NCBI GenBank assembly: GCA_934793215.1
Contig: CAKVOP010000002.1
Span: 216,378 to 280,377 of the forward strand
Direction: 5' to 3'
Length of the DNA: 64,000 nucleotides
Origin: an uncultured Clostridia bacterium
Lineage (GTDB): Bacteria > Bacillota > Clostridia > Christensenellales > UBA1242
Shown here: piece by piece, positions 1 through 7,618 of the stretch
How the letters are laid out: every line of letters begins with the position of its first letter
Numbering within the stretch: position 1 is the first letter of the stretch
Notes under the pieces: model-generated
Databases searched by the model: none
Seen by the model: only the letters and a program-made list of their open reading frames with translations
What the model was told of the DNA's origin: nothing
Program-made: the position numbers and the translations under genes

Positions 1-29
1 GATTTTTTATTTGCAAAATATCAAGATAT

Positions 30-1142
30 TTATTCACCAAAAAGATTTTCGTTTATCTTATTTAGTAATATATCAATCCCCTTTTTACTCTTTGTTGAGA
101 CAAGCACCTCATTATCTTTAATAAGTATTGGGTGCGTTATTTTATCACATTTGTTGTACACAACTATTCTATTCTTCGTAGCACCAAGAGAGTCCAAAAG
201 GTCGTTGGTAACTTTCATGTTTGATTCAAATTCTTTAATTCCATCGCTTTCTTTATCAAGACTAATATCAACCACATGAAGAAGTAAGTCCGCGTCAACC
301 GTTTCTTCAAGCGTTGATGAAAAGGCGTCGACAAGCTGGTGCGGAAGGTCACTAATGAACCCAACCGTATCCGTTAAAACAGCGTTTTTCCCCTCACCTA
401 GAAACAACTTTCTAGTTGTCGTATCTAGGGTTGCAAAATATTTGTCATCAGCATAAATTTTTTCTTTGGTAAGTACATTTAAAAGCGAACTTTTACCTGC
501 ATTTGTATAACCTACCAATGCAATCTTTGGAACTGATGAATTTAATCTTTCTTTTCGTGTGGATTGGCGTTGCGATTTAATTTTTTCAATTTGTTTAGAT
601 AGAGAATCAATCTCATTTTGCAAAATTCTCCTATCTAATTCTAGTTTTGTTTCTCCTGGGCCTCTCATTCCAACTCCGCCACTTCCAAATCTTCCACTGC
701 TTCCACTTACCGCCGAAAGTCTTGGCAAGAGATATTTGTCTTGGGCAAGTTTAACTTGCAATTTTGCTTCTCTCGACATCGCTCCTCTTGCAAAAATGTC
801 AATAATAAGCCCAACCCTGTCTACAACTTTGACGCCAAACGCATCTGCGAGATTTTTCATTTGACTTCCAGAAAGTGGGTAATCAACAATCACAACATCT
901 ACAATTTCTTCGCATTCGCTTATATATTTTTTTATTTCTTCAACTTTGCCTGTTCCAATAACGGTGGCCTTATTAAAGTCTTTTATGATTTGATAAAAAT
1001 CATGTGTCACATTAAGTCCAGCAGAAAAACATAGGCGATTAATTTCGTCTAATTTTCTTTCTCTGCTATCATCTTTTTTAGTGCAAACCACCACCACAAC
1101 GGCGTTTTCAATCACACTTTTTGTCTCTGTAAATTTAGCCAT
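30..1142 (-). CDS. hflX: GTPase HflX (ribosome-associated)
   Basis: A 370-residue P-loop GTPase of the TRAFAC/OBG class. HflX binds the large ribosomal subunit and splits or rescues stalled ribosomes. The N-terminal half carries the HflX-specific domain with a glycine-rich linker (SGSSGRFGSGGVGMRGPGETKLE). It is followed by a G1 loop (GYTNAGKSS, about residue 210), a G3 region (DTVGFISDLP) and G4 (NKCD). Length is slightly below the usual 400-430. The ATG at 1142 has no Shine-Dalgarno sequence. A TATAAT box lies only 5 nt upstream, so the mRNA is probably leaderless. It is the last gene of the minus-strand block that includes spoIIID, but it appears to have its own promoter. Confidence 0.96.
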   Translation of the reverse strand: MAKFTETKSVIENAVVVVVCTKKDDSRERKLDEINRLCFSAGLNVTHDFYQIIKDFNKATVIGTGKVEEIKKYISECEEIVDVVIVDYPLSGSQMKNLADAFGVKVVDRVGLIIDIFARGAMSREAKLQVKLAQDKYLLPRLSAVSGSSGRFGSGGVGMRGPGETKLELDRRILQNEIDSLSKQIEKIKSQRQSTRKERLNSSVPKIALVGYTNAGKSSLLNVLTKEKIYADDKYFATLDTTTRKLFLGEGKNAVLTDTVGFISDLPHQLVDAFSSTLEETVDADLLLHVVDISLDKESDGIKEFESNMKVTNDLLDSLGATKNRIVVYNKCDKITHPILIKDNEVLVSTKSKKGIDILLNKINENLFGE

Positions 1143-1147
1143 AGCCT

Positions 1148-1175
1148 ATTATAACAAATTTTTAAGTAAAAGCAA
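1148..1175 (-). promoter_or_regulatory. promoter of hflX, predicted leaderless
   Basis: On the minus strand TTGCTT (1175-1170), a 16-nt spacer and TATAAT (1153-1148) precede the hflX ATG by only 5 nt. Transcription would start at or next to the initiation codon. No SD-like purine tract fits between the two. Confidence 0.6.
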
Positions 1176-1179
1176 ACTT

Positions 1180-1821
1180 TTACGCCCTTAATATTTGTCC
1201 TGTTTGGACATTTATTAAAATATTTATGTTGTCTCCCACAGAATTAACAAAAGTAAACAGCCAGAATTTTTCTTTATTATCTTTTGACACAAGCACCTTC
1301 AAATAGCACTCGCCATCTAGTTCACCATTTTTCATGCTCGCTTTAAAATCATCTTTAAGAGCATCTTTTGAAATTGAAAGTGCCTCTTTATATCCAATTT
1401 GAAACTGTACTACTTGAAGTTCAACCACGCTTCCGCCATAACTAAAACTTATGCTGTCGCTTTCTTTCAATGCATAACCAATGTCATTCATATAAATATT
1501 TGACATTGGATTAAAGTACAAAATAAGTTGTTTAGCCACTCCATTTATTATAATTTCTGTCTCGACCTGTTCTTCATTTTGAGAAGAATAAAGTTTTACG
1601 CAAACAAGTGAAAAATCCGTTCTTTCTCCGCTTTTCCCGTCTATTATATACTCTTTTTCTCTTTCACCAACAGAAATTGAAGCATCCATAAATTCATTTT
1701 CACCAGCAAAATATAAGGTTGTAATTTCGCTCATTTTTTCATTTAAATCAAGCCTTGCCATGCAACCAAAAAGAGCAAATGACAGCAAAGCGACTGGCAA
1801 AAATGCAAATATTTTTTTCAT
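1180..1821 (-). CDS. predicted lipoprotein, unknown function
   Basis: A 213-residue secreted protein that I do not recognise. It begins with a lysine pair, a hydrophobic stretch and a lipobox ending LFGC (Cys20), so it should be lipidated and anchored outside the membrane. The mature part has no cysteines or catalytic motif and is a mixed alpha/beta domain. The ending ('...LINVQTGQIL') resembles PepSY-like or YpeB-like small domains, but this is only an impression. The start has a good SD (AAGAGG). It lies between spoIIID and hflX in the same direction, 56 bp after spoIIID, so it could be co-transcribed with spoIIID in the mother cell. Confidence 0.75.
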   Translation of the reverse strand: MKKIFAFLPVALLSFALFGCMARLDLNEKMSEITTLYFAGENEFMDASISVGEREKEYIIDGKSGERTDFSLVCVKLYSSQNEEQVETEIIINGVAKQLILYFNPMSNIYMNDIGYALKESDSISFSYGGSVVELQVVQFQIGYKEALSISKDALKDDFKASMKNGELDGECYLKVLVSKDNKEKFWLFTFVNSVGDNINILINVQTGQILRA

Positions 1822-1877
1822 AAAAACCTCTTATGATAAACTATGCATAAATAGGCTTTTTAATGATGAAATTAACA

Positions 1878-2144
1878 TTATATAACTACTTTTACCTTCT
1901 TTTTTAAATACTTTTCCTTTGTTGCCTTTCCACCACGGTTATGTTTATCTGCAAAGTTTTCACAAAGAATCCTGCTTATTTTATCATGCAAGTATGGGTT
2001 TATCTTTTTAAGTTTAATGGACACATCGCTATGAATTGTGCTTTTGCTTCTTCCAAAGATTTTTGCAGTTTTGCGAATTGTATGATGAGTGGCAAGAATA
2101 TGCTCCGCCTCCCTAGTTACCCTATCAAAAAGGTCTTCTTTCAT
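1878..2144 (-). CDS. spoIIID: sporulation transcriptional regulator SpoIIID
   Basis: An 88-residue helix-turn-helix protein matching the SpoIIID family in length and pattern: an N-terminal HTH (HHTIRKTAKIFGRSKSTIHSDV) followed by a basic C-terminal tail (KYLKKKVKVV). SpoIIID is a mother-cell DNA-binding regulator that modulates sigma-E genes and the switch to sigma-K. The SD is strong (GGAGGT, 6 nt from ATG). The upstream region has a sigma-E-like promoter, consistent with the known control of this gene. The neighbouring spoIIQ and acpP genes keep the spoIIQ-spoIIID proximity seen in many spore-formers, with acpP inserted. Confidence 0.95.
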   Translation of the reverse strand: MKEDLFDRVTREAEHILATHHTIRKTAKIFGRSKSTIHSDVSIKLKKINPYLHDKISRILCENFADKHNRGGKATKEKYLKKKVKVVI

Positions 2145-2165
2145 GAAATACCTCCATGCTAATAA

Positions 2166-2194
2166 TAACTATGAACCTTTTTGACAGAATATGA
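2166..2194 (-). promoter_or_regulatory. sigma-E-like promoter of spoIIID
   Basis: On the minus strand TCATATT (2194-2188) matches the B. subtilis sigma-E -35 consensus KMATATT exactly. After a 14-nt spacer comes CATAGTTA (2173-2166), which keeps the CATA core of the -10 consensus CATACANT. It lies about 20 nt upstream of the spoIIID start. Assignment rests on the Bacillus consensus only. Confidence 0.5.
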
Positions 2195-2265
2195 CATTTT
2201 ACGACAAAAAAAACTTGCTAGTGGTCAAAATGCCATTGCAAGCCTTTATTTCATGATTTTGTCAA

Positions 2266-2496
2266 TTATTTTGTATATTCTTCGATTGCTTTTACGATTT
2301 GTTCAACAGTTTTGAGTTCACTAACTTTTTCGTCAGGAATAGAAACTTTAAACTCGTCCTCAAGGCTCATTAAAAGTTCAACGATGTCAAGAGAATCCGC
2401 ACCGAGGTCTTCCATAATATTTGAGTCTTCTTTGATTTCGTCAACAGAAATGCAAAGTTGGTCAGCAATTAATTTTTTAACTTTTTCTAAAATCAT
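2266..2496 (-). CDS. acpP: acyl carrier protein
   Basis: A 76-residue acidic four-helix ACP that carries growing acyl chains in fatty acid synthesis. The phosphopantetheine site is visible as LGADSLDIVEL with Ser35. The start at 2496 is chosen because GGAGGA lies 5 nt upstream and the protein then has the usual ACP length. An in-frame start further upstream would add 17 residues with no family support. No other fatty-acid genes are adjacent, so it stands alone between spoIIQ and spoIIID. Confidence 0.96.
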   Translation of the reverse strand: MILEKVKKLIADQLCISVDEIKEDSNIMEDLGADSLDIVELLMSLEDEFKVSIPDEKVSELKTVEQIVKAIEEYTK

Positions 2497-2515
2497 ACTT
2501 TCCTCCGCTTTATAC

Positions 2516-2544
2516 ATTATAGCACAAGTGAGAAGATAAGTAAA
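2516..2544 (-). promoter_or_regulatory. sigma-A-type promoter of acpP
   Basis: TTTACT (2544-2539), a 17-nt spacer and TATAAT (2521-2516) on the minus strand. They lie about 20 nt upstream of the acpP ATG with a normal SD in between, so this gene has a conventional short leader. Confidence 0.65.
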
Positions 2545-2570
2545 CAAAAAACGCGATTTTTATCGCATTT
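2545..2570 (-). terminator. intrinsic terminator after spoIIQ
   Basis: Stem GCGAT/ATCGC (2553-2557 with 2562-2566), followed on the minus strand by a run of U (A run 2546-2551). It sits between the spoIIQ stop and the acpP promoter. Confidence 0.6.
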
Positions 2571-2618
2571 TTGTTTTTGATATTTTTATAGACTTTTTAT
2601 GTTTTTTTACTTGACAAA

Positions 2619-3182
2619 TTATTTAGATTGCAAATCAAGATAATCATTTGGGTCTACATATTTGCCATCTTTTTGCAATGAAAAGTGAAGATGTCCGCCA
2701 AGGTCCGCTTCCCCTGTTGCACTCTCTGATGCCGAACCAATTTTTTGCCCCGCACCCACCTTATCTCCAACTTTCACAAGCAAATTTTCATCAAGTGAAG
2801 AATAGATTGAGACAAGTCCACTCGCATGTTCAATTTTTATGGTATGCCCGTCTAAAATGTCATAATTAACCGCTGTTACTTTTCCATCAAGCACACTATA
2901 AACATCAGTTTTGTCACTAGCCAGGTCAACGGCGAGATGTGCCTCCCATTGATTTAATGTATCATTCTTTTGTAATTCTTGATTTGAAAAGTCTTTAACA
3001 AGTAATGCTTCTTGCATAGGCAAAGCAAAGTTTAGGTTTTCTGTGCTTGTTTGAACCCCTTTACCTAGGCTCGCCATGAGCGTAAAGGTAAGTGCAACGA
3101 CAAACACCATAAGCCCGATTGCGCAGTACATTCCGTAAGTCTTGAAAAACTCAACAAATCTGTTCTTTTTTTGAATTTCCAT
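2619..3182 (-). CDS. spoIIQ: SpoIIQ-like M23 family membrane protein
   Basis: 187 residues: a short cytoplasmic N-terminus, one transmembrane helix (about residues 16-38) and an extracytoplasmic LytM/M23 domain. In sporulation SpoIIQ pairs with SpoIIIAH to form the forespore-mother cell channel. The zinc-ligand motifs are intact here: HxxxD (H82, D86) and HxH (H164, H166). This matches clostridial SpoIIQ, whereas the Bacillus protein has lost a ligand. The SD is strong (GGAGGT). The position two genes upstream of spoIIID supports the name. A general murein hydrolase is the alternative reading. Confidence 0.85.
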   Translation of the reverse strand: MEIQKKNRFVEFFKTYGMYCAIGLMVFVVALTFTLMASLGKGVQTSTENLNFALPMQEALLVKDFSNQELQKNDTLNQWEAHLAVDLASDKTDVYSVLDGKVTAVNYDILDGHTIKIEHASGLVSIYSSLDENLLVKVGDKVGAGQKIGSASESATGEADLGGHLHFSLQKDGKYVDPNDYLDLQSK

Positions 3183-3249
3183 TTTTTAACCTCCTGCCAA
3201 TTTATCGACCAAATTGAATAATTTTATGCTTCATTTTTTACGAATTTTG

Positions 3250-3681
3250 TCAAAACCCAGTTACAATCATTGGAAAGCCCAAAATCGCACTTTTACCATT
3301 TATAGCAAGTTGAAAGTTCTCTTTTTTGCCATCTATAAGCAAGCATTTATCGTATTCTTTATAGAAGCCTTCATAAACGGCATTCTCTTCAATATCCCTA
3401 CATCGATAAATTTCATCACAAGATTTAGCAAATTTTGAAAAATCAAATTCATCAAAATAAAAAATCACGCTTTTACTTTTATCAACAAAACATTGCCAAG
3501 TATTATCCGCAAAAGTGGTATAAAAATCATTCCCATTTTGTATGGAAGAACACCCCTCAATCTCTTTTTCTGTCACAAGCACCACTTTATCATAATTTTC
3601 AAGATTAAAATGGTCTCGTGAAACAAGCGACACAGAAAGTAACATTATAACGCCACAAAAAAAGGCAATCACGTTTTTCAT
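3250..3681 (-). CDS. small secreted or membrane-anchored protein, unknown
   Basis: 143 residues with a short hydrophobic N-terminus (a signal or anchor, about residues 3-20) and an acidic, aromatic-rich body with four cysteines at about positions 44, 64, 88 and 93. I do not recognise a family. The ATG at 3681 has no SD and lies in the loop of a perfect terminator-type hairpin, so expression may depend on read-through or the start may be wrong. It lies upstream of spoIIQ on the same strand. Confidence 0.55.
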   Translation of the reverse strand: MKNVIAFFCGVIMLLSVSLVSRDHFNLENYDKVVLVTEKEIEGCSSIQNGNDFYTTFADNTWQCFVDKSKSVIFYFDEFDFSKFAKSCDEIYRCRDIEENAVYEGFYKEYDKCLLIDGKKENFQLAINGKSAILGFPMIVTGF

Positions 3682-3703
3682 GATAAAATGATTGCCGTTT
3701 TTT
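3657..3703. terminator. bidirectional terminator hairpin containing a start codon
   Basis: A perfect 8-bp stem (3664-3671 GGCAATCA with 3689-3696 TGATTGCC) around a 17-nt loop, with U-tracts possible on both strands (A7 at 3657-3663, T6 after 3697). It follows the stop of the 188-residue protein gene (3717). Its loop contains the ATG (3681-3679) of the next gene. Confidence 0.65.
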
Positions 3704-3716
3704 CATAAAAATTATG

Positions 3717-4283
3717 TCAAACCTCGTTAAAAAAAGTTGAAAAATCTATTTTCCAAAGATTTTCTGCGACATTTTTATCACCAAGACTTTCTGCCAAAAC
3801 AGTTAGAATGTATTTTTTATTGGAATAAAGTTCCTCATTCTCATCGAGAATGATATTGCTTGCAAAGGTTGTCTTGTTTTGTGGTGCAAGAGGTCCATTA
3901 TAATAATAGTAACCATCTTGTAAATTATATTTCCAGTTTGGTGCGAGGTCAACATTTACATTTATAATTTTACTTTCGGTTGAGAAAATGTAAATTTTGG
4001 AACGCAAAAAGACTTCATTCTCTAATTCTAGATTTTTGACAAACAAATCTTGCTTCAATTTTTCTCCCGGAAGAAATGAACCGTCGATATTCACCGACAT
4101 GGAATTCGCTTGGTCTTTTCTCATTTCAAGTTGCATGCTGTCCCCTAGTTTTAAATCTGTGGGAAAAGAACCAGTGTTTTTGTAATAAAAACCAGTAAAA
4201 CCTAAAATTACTGATATCACTAGTCCAATAGCAAGTGCCACGCATGAAAAAATCCAACCAAAATTTTCTTTACTTACTTTCAT
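3717..4283 (-). CDS. membrane-anchored TasA/camelysin-like protein (tentative)
   Basis: 188 residues with one N-terminal transmembrane segment (about residues 10-32) and an extracytoplasmic beta-rich domain. The phrases FLPGEKLKQDLFVKN and DGYYYYNGPLAPQNKT resemble the PGE and 'DGYYYYxxxLAPG' patterns of clostridial SipW-dependent TasA/CalY-family surface proteins, but no full-length match can be claimed. The N-terminus could be an uncleaved anchor. I see no convincing SD before the ATG at 4283. Confidence 0.55.
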   Translation of the reverse strand: MKVSKENFGWIFSCVALAIGLVISVILGFTGFYYKNTGSFPTDLKLGDSMQLEMRKDQANSMSVNIDGSFLPGEKLKQDLFVKNLELENEVFLRSKIYIFSTESKIINVNVDLAPNWKYNLQDGYYYYNGPLAPQNKTTFASNIILDENEELYSNKKYILTVLAESLGDKNVAENLWKIDFSTFFNEV

Positions 4284-4328
4284 ATAAGTATTTTTGCAAT
4301 TATGGCTTGATTTTATTCAATTAATTCT

Positions 4329-5729
4329 TTATAACAATTTGCTTTTGTTTTTTCTACGCTTTGCACGTTCGGTTCTAAACTTATCAATTTGTTCTTGTTT
4401 AAAGACTTTACTTTCTTCTACAAGATTATCCTTTCGCACTTGCCATTTGTACTTTCTATTTCCATAAGCCATATCATAAGACAAGATGCATATACCTTGG
4501 ATAAGATAAACATAGTAAGAGTAAAATCTCCAAAGAAGAAGAACCCAAACAAGTACACCTTCAACGCTTACCACCGAGGCAAAAGCCGCTGAAAACGAAA
4601 TTTCGTTAAGTCCTGTTCCGCCCGGCATAGGGAAGAATGATGATGAAAGATCAACAAGGACAGACATAACCACGAGTTTGATAAACATAGTTCCTTCAAG
4701 CCCCGGAACAAACAATTTCACCACGAAGAAAGGAATCGCATAGTTTGCAACGAGTCTGGCAAGACAAATAAAAAATTCAATCAAAAAGTCTTTTGGGGAA
4801 CTTGCGTATTGTTTCATTACATCTTGGAAATCACTGATATACTTGGTTATTTTTTCATATTGTTTATCATAATTCTTTACAATTTTCATTTTGTAAAGAA
4901 GTTTAAGAACTTTTACAACAAGTTTTTTGCCCACCGTTTTACAAATGCACAAAAATAAAGTCGCACCAAGCACCACAGCCGATAACACAAATCCAATAAT
5001 ACTCATAACAGAAACGAAAGTTCCGTAACTTTTATCGACACTTGAAATTATCAGGCATATAAGTGACACCAGCGTCCATGCAATTTGACAGAAAATATAT
5101 TTGGCAAGAGGCACTGAAAGTGCTGTATGCAATGGCACCCCATGATTTTTTAAGTAGGTTATTTGGAAAGGCTGTCCCCCTGTCGACATCGGCGTTACAC
5201 TATCATAATATCTTCCAATTTCAGCCGTTTTATAGCCTAAACCAAATCTCCATTTGCCTGTCGAAACTTTAAGCAAGTATGATATTGAAAGTGTTTCTGC
5301 TGCTACGACTACACCAAACAACGCAATAGTCGCAAACAACGCTTTAACATCAAGTCGAAAGCCTGTTATTGGAACAAGTGGTTCTTTTGAAATTTGATAA
5401 ACCAAAATGCCCGCCACAACCGCAATATTTATCACAAAGAAAAGAATATTTATAATTTTGCTCTTTTTGCTACTCTGCTTTGAAACAGTTTGTTCGTATT
5501 CATCAAACTTTTGCTTTTGTGCACTAGTTGAATCCACATCGGCTTTTACTTCGGATTTTTCATTGTTTTCTTGAGGCTTAACTGAATCACTCACTTCTAG
5601 GCTAGGTTTAGTTTCAGCATCGCCTGGTTCTTCGCCTTCTTCAAGAGCAGGATTTTTTTGTTCAATAAAAGATTGCTCGCTCGAAGCAACCAAAACATCT
5701 TCTATTAATCCCTTCTCTTCCTTTTTCAT
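4329..5729 (-). CDS. UPF0104 / LPG flippase-synthase TM-domain protein
   Basis: A multi-pass membrane protein of the lysylphosphatidylglycerol synthetase transmembrane-region family (COG0392). It has about eight helices, with the family landmarks TPMSTGGQPFQ and SSFFPMPGGTGLNE. Proteins of this family flip or make aminoacylated or glycosylated lipids; the substrate is unknown here. A roughly 90-residue charged, Glu/Lys-rich cytoplasmic extension precedes the first helix. The start at 5729 (ATGAAAAAGGAAG) gives 466 residues. No SD precedes it, but a TTGACA/TACTAT promoter ends 8 nt upstream. A TTG at 5747 is in frame, but its SD-like AGAGG is part of the upstream terminator stem and lies outside the predicted transcript. 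Confidence 0.85.
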   Translation of the reverse strand: MKKEEKGLIEDVLVASSEQSFIEQKNPALEEGEEPGDAETKPSLEVSDSVKPQENNEKSEVKADVDSTSAQKQKFDEYEQTVSKQSSKKSKIINILFFVINIAVVAGILVYQISKEPLVPITGFRLDVKALFATIALFGVVVAAETLSISYLLKVSTGKWRFGLGYKTAEIGRYYDSVTPMSTGGQPFQITYLKNHGVPLHTALSVPLAKYIFCQIAWTLVSLICLIISSVDKSYGTFVSVMSIIGFVLSAVVLGATLFLCICKTVGKKLVVKVLKLLYKMKIVKNYDKQYEKITKYISDFQDVMKQYASSPKDFLIEFFICLARLVANYAIPFFVVKLFVPGLEGTMFIKLVVMSVLVDLSSSFFPMPGGTGLNEISFSAAFASVVSVEGVLVWVLLLWRFYSYYVYLIQGICILSYDMAYGNRKYKWQVRKDNLVEESKVFKQEQIDKFRTERAKRRKNKSKLL

Positions 5730-5737
5730 GTAACACA

Positions 5738-5767
5738 ATAGTAACAAAAAAGATACCTCTTTGTCAA
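5738..5767 (-). promoter_or_regulatory. promoter of the flippase gene, inside the upstream terminator
   Basis: TTGACA (5767-5762) lies in the loop of the terminator of the preceding gene. After 18 nt comes TACTAT (5743-5738), then 8 nt to the ATG at 5729. The transcript would begin within one or two bases of the start codon. Confidence 0.55.
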
Positions 5768-5780
5768 GAAAAGGTATCTT
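5744..5780 (-). terminator. terminator of the PpiC/PrsA-like gene
   Basis: A 9-bp inverted repeat (AAGATACCT at 5750-5758, AGGTATCTT at 5772-5780) followed on the minus strand by a U6 tract, 12 nt after the stop codon of the lipoprotein gene. Confidence 0.75.
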
Positions 5781-5791
5781 AAAAATCTAAA

Positions 5792-7513
5792 TTATTTCAA
5801 AAGGTCGCTAAATCTAGATGGATACTCATAAATTTTATAGTCTTGTTTAAGCACACTTAAGTTTGCTTGTTGATAACTCGTGGTATTGTCGCTGTAAATT
5901 TCGTCGTACATAACATCAAAGTAAGTCTTGTCAATAAGTGGATTTACCCTTGTTGTGTAGAGAACATTAAGAGCATCTTCGCTTAAAGAAAAGTTTGAGT
6001 CAATTCCTTCAAAAAGATTTTTACATGCACCAGTATAGATTAAAATATGGATTCCATAACTTGTTTTAACATATCCAGAGACATCACCAATTTTAGCATT
6101 TCCTTTGTTGTAAAGTTCAATTGCGCCATCATTAAATGATGAAACAAAACTATTAGAAACAAGGTTGCCATTTTTATCTACGCCTATAACATAATTATTC
6201 CCGCCTTTGAGCATTCCTGGATCTTCATTATACTCATAAACAAGGTTATTAATTTCATCTCCAACTTTATTCACATCACCAGTTGCTTGTGCCTTCGAAA
6301 GACGTGAGGCAATGTCACTATACACTTCTTCAACACTTATAGTCTTGCTCTTTTCGCCATCATAAGTTTTAGTTCCATTGTTGTAAATTCTTATAACAGG
6401 TTCAAGTCTATTATAAACACCTTCAATGTTTGATTGGTAGTCCTCATAAAGACTTGGGTCTTTTGCGTCCTCATACTCTTTAGTGTAAGCATCATAATCT
6501 TTCTGTTGGTCATCATCAAACTTAATAAGAATGTTTGCAACAGTAAAATATTTGTTGTCTGTCGCCCCTTCTTTGAAGTAATACATCTTATCAAGTGAAC
6601 TATTTAAAGTGCTATCATAGTTTGAATCTTGTTCAATAACATATTGAGAATAACCCGCTCTAACCTTGCTTGCGTAGAGGTTTGCAATTTTTGTTGTGGT
6701 AACATTTGTGCTGTTTTCGTCCAAAATGCTTTCATTGTATTTTGCACAAACATATGTCTCATAAACAGAGTTATAAAGTCTATCTATTTCACGCATGAAA
6801 ACATCTTTTTGGTCTGTATTAAGCCCAAGTCCATACTCATTTGCTTTAAGATTTCTATAATAGTCTCTAAACGCTTTCTTTTGCTCTTGACTATTAAGTC
6901 TTTGAAGAAAGTTGGTATAGATAAGCTCTTTATCTTCGTTTTTATTTATATCTCTTGCGTAAGTGTAAGTAAAACCACTTAAAAGTTTTGCAGATTTATT
7001 TTCTCTTGTTATAGTTTTTGTTACGGCATTGTAACTCGCATTTTTAGTGTACCCTGCAAATGTTACAGAATTTGTATCCTCGTCTTGTGAAGTCTTTTCT
7101 TCCCCAACAACATCTTTATAGAAAACATCAAAGTTTGACTCAAAAGCATCTTCCACTTCGCTATAAAGGTATGTTTTTTCTTTTTCGCTAAGGTTAGTTC
7201 CGTCGCGTGAAATATTGAAAGTCTTTTCAGCAGTGTCCACCAAAATCTTCGTATTTTCAAGAGAAGAAAGCATTTGCTTGTAGGCTTCCTCTTTACTCAT
7301 TCCATAATACTGAACATATTGATATCCAGTTGTTTGGTAAGCATACATAAGTTCGCGTTTAGATATTTCATATCTATGACCGTCTTTTTCAACCGTTGCC
7401 ACAGTTTGAGTGTAGTAATTTTTATAGTTTGTGTCCACCAAAGAGCACCCTGCAAAAAGAGACATGCAAAGTAGCAAAGAGCACATTAAAAATCCAGTAA
7501 TTCGTTTTTTCAT
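5792..7513 (-). CDS. PpiC/PrsA-like foldase lipoprotein
   Basis: A 573-residue lipoprotein (lipobox LFAGC, Cys23). The N-terminal region has a SurA/PrsA-like helical chaperone pattern (GMSKEEAYKQMLSSLENTKI). The C-terminal region ends in a parvulin-like strand (GYVKTSYGIHILIYTG, about residues 510-525), the hallmark of PpiC peptidyl-prolyl isomerases. PrsA proteins help secreted proteins fold outside the membrane. The rotamase domain looks interrupted by a long insert, so activity is uncertain. The SD is GGAGA. The position directly after mfd matches the glmU-pth-mfd-prsA order common in Firmicutes. Confidence 0.8.
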   Translation of the reverse strand: MKKRITGFLMCSLLLCMSLFAGCSLVDTNYKNYYTQTVATVEKDGHRYEISKRELMYAYQTTGYQYVQYYGMSKEEAYKQMLSSLENTKILVDTAEKTFNISRDGTNLSEKEKTYLYSEVEDAFESNFDVFYKDVVGEEKTSQDEDTNSVTFAGYTKNASYNAVTKTITRENKSAKLLSGFTYTYARDINKNEDKELIYTNFLQRLNSQEQKKAFRDYYRNLKANEYGLGLNTDQKDVFMREIDRLYNSVYETYVCAKYNESILDENSTNVTTTKIANLYASKVRAGYSQYVIEQDSNYDSTLNSSLDKMYYFKEGATDNKYFTVANILIKFDDDQQKDYDAYTKEYEDAKDPSLYEDYQSNIEGVYNRLEPVIRIYNNGTKTYDGEKSKTISVEEVYSDIASRLSKAQATGDVNKVGDEINNLVYEYNEDPGMLKGGNNYVIGVDKNGNLVSNSFVSSFNDGAIELYNKGNAKIGDVSGYVKTSYGIHILIYTGACKNLFEGIDSNFSLSEDALNVLYTTRVNPLIDKTYFDVMYDEIYSDNTTSYQQANLSVLKQDYKIYEYPSRFSDLLK

Positions 7514-7618
7514 AATTCTCCGCTTTAATTATAGACAAACTCATGCGAGTTTATCCTCTTATACGATAAAGATAATATCATATCAGCATAAAATTTTTCA
7601 AGCATTTTGACGCTATTT

